This document shows positions 16,901-25,700 of a stretch of 64,000 nucleotides of DNA, one piece after another. Position numbers and translations under genes: made by a program. Within the stretch, counting starts at the first letter, position 1. Each line of letters begins with the position of its first letter. The stretch covers positions 41,909 to 105,908 of the forward strand of contig MKTT01000079.1 in NCBI GenBank assembly GCA_001898385.1, written 5' to 3'. This DNA comes from Planctomycetales bacterium 71-10 (lineage in GTDB: Bacteria; Planctomycetota; Planctomycetia; Isosphaerales; Isosphaeraceae). The notes under the pieces were generated by a model. That model was given only the letters and a program-made list of their open reading frames with translations, had not been told where the DNA came from and ran no database searches.

Positions 16901-19900
16901 CCGCCGTCGGCCGCCCAGATGGCCGTGGAGGGGCCGGAGCCGGGCCCGAAGGTGCGGAAGGGACGCCAGAGCGGGACGTCGATCGCCGCCGGGGCGCGGA
17001 GCGACGGGGCGCCGCCGTCCTCGGCCTTCGCCGCGGCCAGGTCGAGCCGGAGGCGCCCGAGCGCCGAGGGATCCATGTAGCGCCGGGCCTGGCCTTCGAG
17101 CACGCCGGCCAGGGCGAGGCCCGCGGCGCGGGCCTTCGGCTCAGGGCCCCGCAGGGCCTCGCGCATCGCGAGGTAGTCGGGCCAGGGGAACGTCCTGGCC
17201 TTCTGCCGGATGCGCCGCGACGGCTCCTCCGGGGGCGAGGCGTTCTCGCGGGCCAGCTCGGCGCGGCGCTCTTCCAGGCGGCCGGAAACCTCGTCGAACT
17301 TCCCGGCGGCCAGGGCGACCAACCGGTGCAGGTCCTCGGCGTTCTCCAGCTTCTGCTCGGCCGCGGCGCGGGACTCGGCCAGCAGCTCGTCGAGCTTGCC
17401 GGCCTCGGCGGCGGCGCGGATCAGGGCGGTCGCCGTGCTCGCGATCGGGTCGCGCGGGGCGTCGGCGACGGCGGGCGTCGCGAACGGCGGCGGGGGGCGG
17501 TCGGCGGTCGCCGCCGTCGTCAGGATCCGGACCAGCCGCCGCGATTCCGCGGGGAGCGTCCAGGTCTTGAGGGCCGCGTAGCGGTCGGCGGCCGGCGCGG
17601 CGGCGATCAGATCGAGCGTGCGGCCGAGCACGTCGCCGGAGTCGGGCTCGCCGCCGGAGTAGGACGGGGCGTCCAGGAACTTCCCGAGCTGGTCGAGGGC
17701 CCGGGACCAGTCGCCGACGCGGGCGTACTCGCCGGCCACGGTCTTGAGGTTGTTCTTCCGGATGTACAGGACGTAGTCGCCTCCGTAGTAGACGCCCGCG
17801 TCGCGCTCCATGGCCTCGGCGTAGGAGTCGAGCCGCTTGCGGGCGGCCTCGACGTCGCCGGCGGCGAAGTGCCGGCGCGCGATCATGAGCATCAGCGGGC
17901 CGGCGGGGTTGTTTTCCGGGTCGCCGCCGCCGCCGAACCCCTTGGCGCCGACCTCCATCACCTCCAGGGCCGGCTTGAGCGCCCCGGGCCGGTCCATCGC
18001 CGGCAGAGCGGCGTGCATCGCCAGGTCGGCCGAGGCGCGGAGCGTGTCCGTCTTCAGGCGTTCGAGGATCGCGGTAAGTGCGGCCGACAGGTCGGCGTCG
18101 CGGCCGTCGGCGATGGCGACCTGGGCCTTCAGGACCAGGGCCGGCATGGCGGCGGTCGGCTTCGACCCGCGGGCCTCGGCCTCGCGGATCAGCGCGTCGG
18201 CCTGGCCGGCGCGGACGGACCAGTCGGCGAGCAGGGCGCCGACGCTGCGGGCCCGGAGCCGCCCCCCGGCGCCGATCGGCTGCGCGTAGAGGAAGAGTTC
18301 GCCCGGCCGGGCCTCGGGCACCACGACGCCCAGCAGCGTGCGATAGACCAGGTCGGCCGGGGCCTTGTGCTTCGCCCAGGCAGGATCCAGCTCCAGGAAC
18401 CGGGCGACCACGCGGGGCGTGATCGGATCCGGGGGCTCGACCGGCGCGCCGTTGCGGACGACCACGCGGGCGCGGCGGGCGCCGCCGGCCGGCTCCACGA
18501 CCGCGGGCGGCCCCCCCTTGAGCGACTCGCGGACGGCCCGCGCGCTGAGGTCGAACATGCCGTTCTCTGCGGCGAGCTTCGCCACCTGCATGGCCTGTTC
18601 GAACCGATCGATCGTCAGCAGCGGGACGCCGGCGCCCGCCGGCCGCGCCGGGACGAAGCCGACCGGGGGCGGGGCCGAGGGGGGGGCCGGGACGAGGGCG
18701 TCCTGCGGGCGGAACGAGATGGGGCGGACGGAGGCCGCGGGCGGGGCGACGGCCGGGGCCGCGGCGGGGTTGGGCTTCGCGGCCTCGGGCTTCTTCTTCG
18801 CGTCGCCGACGAGGATCGAGTCGAGCATGCGGCCCCAGGCGGCCTCGGCCGCCGCGCGGTCGCCGCGGCCGAGCGCCTGCTCGCCCTGCTCGCGGAGCAT
18901 GGCCAGGGACCAGAGCGGGTCGGACTGCCGTCGCGCGGCCTCCAAGGCGGCCTCGGCCAGCTTGTCGCCGTCGGCCGCGAATGCGGGCGACTTGCGGCAG
19001 GCCCGGGCGACCAGCCAGAGCGGCACGCGCCGCATCGCCTCGTCGCGCTGGCGGGCGTTGGCCCGCGCCCCCGGCGCGAGCGGCTCCATCGGGGACTTCG
19101 CCAGGGCGTCGCCCAGCCGGTCCAGGGCCGGCCGGATCGCCTCGGCCTTGCCGCCGGCCAGGGCCGCGAGCGCGGCGGCGACGGCCGTCGTCACGTCGCC
19201 GGGCGCGGCCTTGAGGGCCTCCTCCAGCGGGGCGTCGAACGCCCGCAGGTCGTCTGGCGAGGCCGCGGCCGATTCGATCGACTCGGCGAACAGGCTGCGG
19301 ACCGCCGCCCGGTCCAGCTCGCGCGGGTAGACCATCAGGACCAGGTCGACGCGCGGCTTTCCGCCGGCCTCGCCCTCGGCCTTGGGGGCGGCCAGGAAGG
19401 TCGACGCGGCGCGGGCCAGGTCGTCCCCCTTCAGGCCCTTCAGCGCCTCGTCGAGCGACTCCCGCGCGGTCCGCAGCAGGGTCTCGCGGTCCGCGTAGTA
19501 GTTGGGGGCGTCCGGGGCGACGGCCTCGGCCCCGGCGCGGGCCTCGTTCAGGATCGGGGCGGCGTCGGAGGCGAACCCCAGGGCCAGCAGCTCGCGGCCG
19601 ACGCTCGTCTGGGTCCCGACCCGCATCTGCTGCTGATAATCGTCGTCGTAGCCGGGCATGTCGCGGGGCTTCGCGAGGTCGAGGAGGATCCGCCTGGCGT
19701 CGTCCTTGCGGCCTTCGCGGGCGTACAGGGCCACCAGCCGCTTGAGCGGGCTGTACTCGTACTGGTCGATGATCCCCCCCGAGCCCGTCTCCAGGTCGGC
19801 CAGGCCGGACTCGTAGACGCGGACGGCCAGGTCGCGCGTCGGGCCGTACTTCTCCAGCTCGCAGCCCAGGACGTGCGGGGCGTAGCCGGGCAGGGGCTCG

Positions 19901-22900
19901 TCCTTGGCCTTCGCCAGGACCTCCTCCATCCTCTTGCGGGCCTCGTCGAACTTGCCGGCCCGGCAGTCGACGAGGGCGAGCAGCGCCTTGCCGGCGTTCC
20001 AGTCGGGGGCCTTCGCCAGGCCGGCCTCGATCTTCTTCGACAGGTCTTCGGCCCGGTTCTGGGCGGTGGCGATCTCCAGCAGGCGCGAGACCAGGCCCGT
20101 GACCTGGCCGTTGCCCCTGAAGGAGACGCCGGTCTCGAAGGCGGCCCATTCGCCGTCGTTCGAGCCGACGCCCGGGTCGGGGACGGCGACCTCGACGGCG
20201 TAGTCGTACATCTCGGGGAGCTTCCAGATCTCGTCCTGATGGATGTAGTTCAGGAGGTTCGCCCGCTCGGCGGGGAAGGCGGCCCAGGCCCTGCGGAACA
20301 GCGGGACGACGCGGGACTTCTGGGTCTCGTCGTACGACATGTTCTGGATCATGTTCATGATCCCGCTGTAGTTGCCCATCGAGCGGAGGTCGGCCTCCTC
20401 CATCATCTTCGACAGCGCGTCGGACTTGCCCGCAGCCTGGAACGCATTCATGATCTGGTAGTAGTTCCGGCCCAGGAGCGCGGGGTCTTTCTGGATCGCC
20501 GCCGTGTACTGCTCGACGGCGGCGTCGTTCTTCCCCTCCTGGGCGAACTGGACGGCGACCTGATAGCGGAGCGAGGCGTCGTCGGGCCGAAGTTCCAGGA
20601 TCTTCATCAGCTCGGCGCGGGCCTCGTCGCGGCGGTTCGCGGCCTTGTAGTAGTCGGCGAGCGTCTGGTGGAGCTGCACCGAGTTGGGCGTGGCCGCGAT
20701 CTGGTCCTTCGCCCGCTGGATCAGCTCGTCGAGCTTGCCCGAGCGGGCCAGGACCTGGATCGCCGCGGCGCGGGCCTGCTCGGGGTTGCTCGCCGCGGAC
20801 GAGGACGACATGACGACCGTGCCGTACATGGCGTTGTTCGTCTTCGCCGGCGAAGACGTGCGCAGGATCTGCTGGGCGACCTGCACGGCGGCGTCGGTCT
20901 TCTGCTGCTGCTGATACTGGAGCATCAGGCCGACGAGCGACGCCGCCTTGTTGCCGGCGCGGCGGCGGGCGCGGCTGAGGACCGCCTCGCCCAGCTCGTT
21001 CAGGCCGAGCCGGCCCATCTGTCCGGCCAGGCGGACCTGGGTGTCGGTGTCGAGCCGCAGGCCGAACAGGCGCTCGGCGGCCTTGCGGGCGCGGTCGAGG
21101 TCGCCGGTGAGGATCGCCAGGCGGAGGGCCTGGTCCTCGCGGCGCTGGGTGGTGGCGTTGTCCAGCGGCTTGACGGCGTCGACGACGGCCAGGGCCTCGG
21201 CCGCATCCCCGCGCTGCTCCAGCAGCTCGGCCAGGACCAGGCGGAGGTCGGAGTCGGCCTTGGTGCGGTCGACGGCCTTCGTGAACTCGGCGACGGCCGC
21301 GTCCCTGTCGTCGTCCCACCAGAGGACGGAGCTGAGGGCCAGCCGCGCGATGACGGCGTCGACGTCCGACTCGGCCGCGTCGGCGAGCTTGCGCAGGTGG
21401 GCGGTCAGGTCGCTGGAGAGGTCGAGCTTCTTGTAGCCCTCGTACACGGTGCGCAGCAGGCTGATGGACTGGGCGTCGAGCCACTCGTTGGCGGTCGGGA
21501 AGGAGAGCTGGATCGAGTTGGTCGTGCGGCCCTTCCAGATCTGGACGTAGGATGAGGACGGGGACGAGGCCGGGCGCGAGCGGCCGGGGGGCCGTCGCTG
21601 GATCGCGCGGCGGTTCGCGGCGAGCTGGTCGTCCAGCAGCCGCAGGGCGTCCTCGGGCTTCTTCTCCAGGAGCCGCAGCCCGGCCGCCTGGGCGCGGGCC
21701 CGCGAGGGGACGTAGCTGTACTGCGCCGGGTTGGTCGACGGCTGGAGCCGTTCCAGCTTGTCCGAGAGGGTCCGGATGGGGTCGACCTCGCCGCGCTGGC
21801 CGGCCAGGGCCAGGGCGGCCGTCACCGCGTCGATCTGATCCGCCGAGGCGACGGCCTCGGCGAAGAGGCGGTCGCCGTCGGCCTCGCGCTTGGCCCGTTT
21901 CAGCTCCGTCTGGACGTTCTGGAGGACGGCCTCCCGGACCAGTTCGGGGCGACGGCGGCGGAGGTCGTTATAGCAGGTGAGCAGGTGCTCAAGCTCCTCC
22001 GGGGGGAGCGGCGGCGTGCGGTCGACGTTCTCCTGCCCGGCCCGGGTGTAGACCCTCTGGCCGGTCCCCGCGCGGCGGTTGCCGACCGCGGTGAGGACGG
22101 CCCAGAGCGCCGAGGGGTCGGTGGGGGCGGCCTTGCTCAGATCCAGGGCGGCGCGGTAGACGTCCGGGTAGTCGAACCGGAGCTGACAGAGCCAGTACCA
22201 ATCCCACAGGGCGTTGGGGTCGGCCGGCTTGCGGTCCTTGGCCTCGCGGAAGGCGGCGAGGGCCTGGTCCTCCTTGTGCTCCTTCATCGCCGCGGAGAAC
22301 AGCCAGGCCAGGGCCGCGATCCGCGCCTGGCCGAAGTCCTGCGGCGACCACGTCGCGGACTGCGACCGGACGTAGGCGTCGCGGGCCTCGATGCCCGTGG
22401 CGATGCGGACCTGATAGACCGCGTTGACGCGACCCTGGATCGGGGGCGCTTCGAGACGCTGCGTGGCGGAGGTCCGCGCGGCCGAGCCGGCCAGCTTGGG
22501 GTCGCGGGTGCGGGCCTTGACCTGGGCCGATTTCGCGTCGTCGGCCACGGCGCCGCGCAGGTCGAGTAGGGCGCGGAAGCGGGCGGCGGCCTCCTCGGGG
22601 CGCTTCAGGGCCATCAGGGCGACGCCTTGGCGGTAGACCGCCTCCCAGTCGCCCGGATCCTTGCGGACCAGGCCCTCGGCGACCTCCAGCGCGGCCTTCG
22701 CCCGGTCGTTGGACAGCAGGCTGTCGAGGGCCGCGAAGACCTTGTCGGGCTGGGCCTTGCCGGCGGCCAGCTTCGACCAGATGGCCTGCGCCTCCTCGAT
22801 CTCGCCCATCCGGACGTGGAGGTTCGCCAGCTTCGCCAGGGCGTCGTCGGCGGGGGCCAGCTCGACGAGCTGCTTCTGGTATTTCACCGCGCCTTCGAAG

Positions 22901-25485
22901 TCCCCCTCCTCCTCGGAGAGCTTCACGACCTGCTGGATCAGGCGCGGGTCGCGGGCGTCGGCCGAGAGGACCTTCTCCAGCTCGGCGCGGGCCTGTCCCA
23001 GATCGCCCGAGGAGGCGTAGGCCTGGGCCATGCAGACGGCCAGCTCGCGCTGCTGGTCCTGGCGGCGGTTGTCCTGGGCGTCCCCCTGGAGCCGGGCCAG
23101 GAGGCGGTCGAACTGGTTGCGCTGGAGGTAGAGGTCCGCGAGGCGGGCGACCATGCCGACCTTGGCGTCGAGGTCGTCGGCCTTCTCGAACGCCTTCCAG
23201 AAGATCTCCACGGCCTCGTCCGTGCGGTACTGGCCGGCGAGGTTCTCGGCCAGGGCCAGGGCCGTCTTGACGTCGTTGGGGTCGATGCGCACGGCGCGGC
23301 GGAGGGCGTCCAGGCCCTCGTCGTTGCGGCCGAGCTGGAAGCAGAGGTCGGAGTAGAACTGGTAGCTCTCCGGGTTGCCGGGGGCGGCGGCGATGAGGTC
23401 TCGGCCGGCCTTCAACGCCTCCTCGGCGCGGCCCAGGCGGGCCTCCAGCTTGGCGACGCCGGTCAGGTACTCGCCGCGGTTGCGGCGGTCGACCTCGGCC
23501 AGCCGGCGGTAGGCGTCGGCGGCGGCGCCAAGGTCGCCGGACGACTCGCGCAGGCGGGCGGCGAGCGTCCAGGCCGGGATCGACTTCGGGTCGACCTCCG
23601 CGGCCTTCTCGGCGGCGCGGACGGCCTCGTTGACCTTCGCCTCGGCCTCCAGGTAGCGGGCCAGGCGGGCCCAGCGCTCGGAGACCTGCGGCGCCGGGGC
23701 CTTGGCGGCCTCCAGCTCCTCGATCCCCTTGCGGATCGCCTCCGACTTCGCGGCGATGCGGCCGGCGGCCAGGTCGTTCTTCACCAGGGCGTCGACGGCC
23801 GCAGCCTTCTCCTCGTCCTTCTCGGCCAGGCGCTCGGCGGCGTCGAGCTGCGCGCCGGCCTCGTCGTGGCGGGACGCCTTGTGCAGCAGGTCCGCGAGCT
23901 TCAGCCGCAGGGTGAACTCGTCGGGGGCGAGCTTCACGGCCTCGTCGAGCGGGCCGACGGCCTCGGCGAGGTAGCCGAAGCCGGCGAGGACTTCGCCCAG
24001 TCGCGTCAGGTTCTTGGCGTCGCGGCGGGGGGGCTCGGCGATCTTCGCCCACGCGGCCTTCGCCTCCTCGGGTCGTTTCAGGGTGTGCAGATATTCGCCC
24101 AGGTATTCGTAATACTGGGCGTCGCCCGGGGCCAGCTCGACGGCCTTGCGGTAGAGGGCCAGGGCGTCGTCCTGGAGGTCGGCCTGGCGGAACAGGTCGG
24201 CGACCTGGGCGGCGACGACGGGGTCCTTCGGCCGGGCCTCCAGCATGCGTCGCCAGACGGCACCGGCGTCGGCCTTCCGTTGGGCCTCGGGCCTGGCGAC
24301 GTCGCGGAGGAGGATCCCGCCCCATTCGCGGAGGACGTCGGGGTCGTTCGGGCTCGCCTCGTCCATGGCTTTGTACTGGTCGGCGGCCTCGGCGAACTTC
24401 TGGTCGGCGAGGAGCTGGCCGACGAGCGCCAGCCGCAGGTCCTTGCGCGACGGGGCGAGCTTCACGGCCTTCTGGAACCACTCCTGCGAGGCCGACGCCC
24501 GGCCCTGCGCGGCCAGCGAGCGGCCGAGGCGGACGAGGGCGTCGACGTCGTCGGGGTGCTTGTCGATCCACTTCTGGTAGTAGTCGGCGAGCCCGGCGCG
24601 GTCGTCGCTGCGGAGGAACACCTCCTCGATCTTCTGGCGGGCCTCGCGGTAGAGCCAGGAGTCGGGGCGGAGCTGGCCCAGCAGCTTTTCGAAGTCGGCG
24701 AGGGCGTCGGGCGATCGGCCCAGGCGGACCTTGAGGTCGGCGGCCTGCATGCCGAACTGGACGCGGCGGAAGGGGTCGGCGGCCTTCTGCGCCAGGGCCT
24801 CGTAGCGGCCGAGGGCCGCCTCGTTCTGGCCCTCCTCGGCGAGCGCGGCGGCGATCTGCTCCTGCACGCGCTGGTCGTTCGGGAAGAGGGCCTCCAGGCG
24901 CTTCCAGACGCCCAGCGCCTCCTCGGTCTTCTGGGTCCGCTGGTAGACGCGGCCGAGGGCCTGGAAGACCTCCAGCAGGTCGTTGCGCGCCGGCTTTCGC
25001 TCCAGGGCGCGTTCGAACGCCGCGGCGGCCTCCTCGGGCTGGCCGACGAGGACGAGCGCCTGGCCGAGGTAGTACGAGGGCAGGGGGTCCTCGGGCCGCG
25101 CCTCCTCGGCCTTGCGGAGCGCCTCGACGGACGCCGCGTCGCGCCCGCGCTGGCCCTCGACGAGCCCGAGGACCATCCAGGCGACGCCGTCCTTAGGGTC
25201 GGCCGCGGCGCGGTCGGCGTAGGTCTTCGCGAAGGCGTCGAGCGTCCCGCGCTCAACGTGATAGCCGTAGACCCGGTCCAGGGCCGTTCCCTTGCGGGGG
25301 GTTTTCTCCAGCAGGGCGAGGAACCGCTTCGCGGTCTCCTCCTGGCGCTTCTCCTCGGCGGCGGACGGGTCCTCCGCCGTGGCGGCGGGTCGTCGCGAGG
25401 CCTGCTGAGCGGTGGCCGGCCCGGCGGCCGTCGCGGCCAGGATCGCGAGGAGGAAGCGGAGCCGGAGCGAGAGGCTCGTCGACAT
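13918..25485 (-). CDS. Giant secreted TPR protein with two DUF1583-like modules
   Basis: 3855 residues in one uninterrupted frame of 11.6 kb. Residues 1-26 are a signal peptide ending ATAQQ. About residues 30-2700 consist of TPR repeats, seen as many units such as LGQALVLVGQPEEAAAAFERAL, with Pro/Ala-rich linkers (one near residue 2255). The C-terminal ~1000 residues hold two related modules (about 2830-3250 and 3500-3850), each a beta-rich LamG/concanavalin-like part followed by a segment with matching landmarks (LTYERPLRPGD vs LIYNRPMAEDG; ALGRTAFLLEP vs ALDRLTFLLEP), which fit the planctomycete-specific DUF1583 type. The role is unknown; extracytoplasmic scaffolding or glycan binding is inferred. 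A strong promoter-like site and AGAGGG precede the ATG. The nearest neighbours are unrelated. Confidence 0.88.
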   Translation of the reverse strand: MSTSLSLRLRFLLAILAATAAGPATAQQASRRPAATAEDPSAAEEKRQEETAKRFLALLEKTPRKGTALDRVYGYHVERGTLDAFAKTYADRAAADPKDGVAWMVLGLVEGQRGRDAASVEALRKAEEARPEDPLPSYYLGQALVLVGQPEEAAAAFERALERKPARNDLLEVFQALGRVYQRTQKTEEALGVWKRLEALFPNDQRVQEQIAAALAEEGQNEAALGRYEALAQKAADPFRRVQFGMQAADLKVRLGRSPDALADFEKLLGQLRPDSWLYREARQKIEEVFLRSDDRAGLADYYQKWIDKHPDDVDALVRLGRSLAAQGRASASQEWFQKAVKLAPSRKDLRLALVGQLLADQKFAEAADQYKAMDEASPNDPDVLREWGGILLRDVARPEAQRKADAGAVWRRMLEARPKDPVVAAQVADLFRQADLQDDALALYRKAVELAPGDAQYYEYLGEYLHTLKRPEEAKAAWAKIAEPPRRDAKNLTRLGEVLAGFGYLAEAVGPLDEAVKLAPDEFTLRLKLADLLHKASRHDEAGAQLDAAERLAEKDEEKAAAVDALVKNDLAAGRIAAKSEAIRKGIEELEAAKAPAPQVSERWARLARYLEAEAKVNEAVRAAEKAAEVDPKSIPAWTLAARLRESSGDLGAAADAYRRLAEVDRRNRGEYLTGVAKLEARLGRAEEALKAGRDLIAAAPGNPESYQFYSDLCFQLGRNDEGLDALRRAVRIDPNDVKTALALAENLAGQYRTDEAVEIFWKAFEKADDLDAKVGMVARLADLYLQRNQFDRLLARLQGDAQDNRRQDQQRELAVCMAQAYASSGDLGQARAELEKVLSADARDPRLIQQVVKLSEEEGDFEGAVKYQKQLVELAPADDALAKLANLHVRMGEIEEAQAIWSKLAAGKAQPDKVFAALDSLLSNDRAKAALEVAEGLVRKDPGDWEAVYRQGVALMALKRPEEAAARFRALLDLRGAVADDAKSAQVKARTRDPKLAGSAARTSATQRLEAPPIQGRVNAVYQVRIATGIEARDAYVRSQSATWSPQDFGQARIAALAWLFSAAMKEHKEDQALAAFREAKDRKPADPNALWDWYWLCQLRFDYPDVYRAALDLSKAAPTDPSALWAVLTAVGNRRAGTGQRVYTRAGQENVDRTPPLPPEELEHLLTCYNDLRRRRPELVREAVLQNVQTELKRAKREADGDRLFAEAVASADQIDAVTAALALAGQRGEVDPIRTLSDKLERLQPSTNPAQYSYVPSRARAQAAGLRLLEKKPEDALRLLDDQLAANRRAIQRRPPGRSRPASSPSSSYVQIWKGRTTNSIQLSFPTANEWLDAQSISLLRTVYEGYKKLDLSSDLTAHLRKLADAAESDVDAVIARLALSSVLWWDDDRDAAVAEFTKAVDRTKADSDLRLVLAELLEQRGDAAEALAVVDAVKPLDNATTQRREDQALRLAILTGDLDRARKAAERLFGLRLDTDTQVRLAGQMGRLGLNELGEAVLSRARRRAGNKAASLVGLMLQYQQQQKTDAAVQVAQQILRTSSPAKTNNAMYGTVVMSSSSAASNPEQARAAAIQVLARSGKLDELIQRAKDQIAATPNSVQLHQTLADYYKAANRRDEARAELMKILELRPDDASLRYQVAVQFAQEGKNDAAVEQYTAAIQKDPALLGRNYYQIMNAFQAAGKSDALSKMMEEADLRSMGNYSGIMNMIQNMSYDETQKSRVVPLFRRAWAAFPAERANLLNYIHQDEIWKLPEMYDYAVEVAVPDPGVGSNDGEWAAFETGVSFRGNGQVTGLVSRLLEIATAQNRAEDLSKKIEAGLAKAPDWNAGKALLALVDCRAGKFDEARKRMEEVLAKAKDEPLPGYAPHVLGCELEKYGPTRDLAVRVYESGLADLETGSGGIIDQYEYSPLKRLVALYAREGRKDDARRILLDLAKPRDMPGYDDDYQQQMRVGTQTSVGRELLALGFASDAAPILNEARAGAEAVAPDAPNYYADRETLLRTARESLDEALKGLKGDDLARAASTFLAAPKAEGEAGGKPRVDLVLMVYPRELDRAAVRSLFAESIESAAASPDDLRAFDAPLEEALKAAPGDVTTAVAAALAALAGGKAEAIRPALDRLGDALAKSPMEPLAPGARANARQRDEAMRRVPLWLVARACRKSPAFAADGDKLAEAALEAARRQSDPLWSLAMLREQGEQALGRGDRAAAEAAWGRMLDSILVGDAKKKPEAAKPNPAAAPAVAPPAASVRPISFRPQDALVPAPPSAPPPVGFVPARPAGAGVPLLTIDRFEQAMQVAKLAAENGMFDLSARAVRESLKGGPPAVVEPAGGARRARVVVRNGAPVEPPDPITPRVVARFLELDPAWAKHKAPADLVYRTLLGVVVPEARPGELFLYAQPIGAGGRLRARSVGALLADWSVRAGQADALIREAEARGSKPTAAMPALVLKAQVAIADGRDADLSAALTAILERLKTDTLRASADLAMHAALPAMDRPGALKPALEVMEVGAKGFGGGGDPENNPAGPLMLMIARRHFAAGDVEAARKRLDSYAEAMERDAGVYYGGDYVLYIRKNNLKTVAGEYARVGDWSRALDQLGKFLDAPSYSGGEPDSGDVLGRTLDLIAAAPAADRYAALKTWTLPAESRRLVRILTTAATADRPPPPFATPAVADAPRDPIASTATALIRAAAEAGKLDELLAESRAAAEQKLENAEDLHRLVALAAGKFDEVSGRLEERRAELARENASPPEEPSRRIRQKARTFPWPDYLAMREALRGPEPKARAAGLALAGVLEGQARRYMDPSALGRLRLDLAAAKAEDGGAPSLRAPAAIDVPLWRPFRTFGPGSGPSTAIWAADGGLVTHVADAGADRLAFDYPLTGEFELSFEAFRGASADAFATYATLLSIPATVDDPEADGSDGRARETWKHTRYENFDRVTIKVAPGSHRLYLNGHLMMDDADPSPTVPWLTLGAAGDHHAAWRNFTLKGSPTIPREVKLVDGDRMDGWASTISDDSIFPRPKPRPAGSRARLGESFRFGRSEASTDPEDYDWSAKDGVLQGRKLPTSGVARNPYGNYRSRSSSLALEAAQSLLTYERPLRPGDVVSYAFYCDPGEVMVHPALGRTAFLLEPGGVRLHWTTSGSGDLADLSAANAVDVPEHRRGDGPLPLKPGDWNAVALTIGDASATLELNGVPVYEHPVKPQDDLRFGLYHDKDKTSVQVRDVVLKGRWPESLSDADRAAIAFHAPAPDRPEAERRVIHELIGEEFYSRGADDQIAAAAPLAAEARYQALADWVLPAPGRPVFRLAGDTTTTDPAPPAKVAADSDGPRAHAGGKVRVPAIAMAEAAAEAGKLDELAARIDAAPADDDAARRGKLALKAIVAVVRGDAKAADAALGELKPPLEASAPDQPEWSRWAELAAATAAVDRKTSVPAALPLLDLLATRAQPRDDQDRWKRRVKGVRSRALLASTDAGSPAADAPGSPWASSSLATAETRGLGFPVARWIRRGADIVHLPGHAHDYLYLATPLAGDFQVDCELTSFDFREARVTFGGLGISPRYDLKHVDRFTVGGPWAGVDLAPPLEPPGDWYAYRLVVHGDRATAFVNGRQILETNLPPGHGPWLALQADQAGTAGVRNLRITGSPTVPERIDLSAAPDLSGWLAGYYGESIGAEGSDWSKRGDEIVGRRSGAYPGSKCESVLIYNRPMAEDGEVSYEFFYEPGKAATHPALDRLTFLLEPDGVKVHWMTDDALERTGLDPGNAAPAEPDDRRGPASLPLKEKEWNRVVVAIAGDRATVRLNDVEVVSRALEPTNQRTFGLFHYADEAEARVRNVSHAGRWPRSLPAEVAPKVDAAP

Positions 25486-25543
25486 GGTGCAGCCCTCTGA
25501 GGCGACGGGGAGGACGCGGGCCGTCCGTGACCGATCCGGGCGC

Positions 25544-25573
25544 AGGATAGCCGCGCCCTCTTACGCACGTCAA
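25544..25573 (-). promoter_or_regulatory. Candidate promoter of the giant TPR gene
   Basis: Minus strand TTGACG (25573-25568), 18-bp spacer, TATCCT (25549-25544), placing transcription start near 25537 and a leader of about 52 nt before the ATG at 25485. Both hexamers match those proposed for norZ. Confidence 0.55.
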
Positions 25574-25700
25574 TGGTCGGGGAGCGCCGCCGAACCCGGC
25601 CGCCGGCCGCCGTGTCATTGACTCTCGTTCATAATGAGTCGTGGTGCGGGGCCCGGACGGCTCGGGCGACGCGACGGATGGGCCGGGGAGATGGCGGACG

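Noticed and set aside
13981..21555. A 2524-codon open frame on the plus strand opposite the giant TPR gene
   Set aside because: The frame is an artefact of high GC codon bias: low-complexity Arg/Gly/Ala-rich protein without motif, RBS or signal peptide, while the minus-strand frame shows clear TPR repeats. The same holds for the long antisense frames at 4080-5852, 22627-25500, 31192-35298 and 36937-40257.
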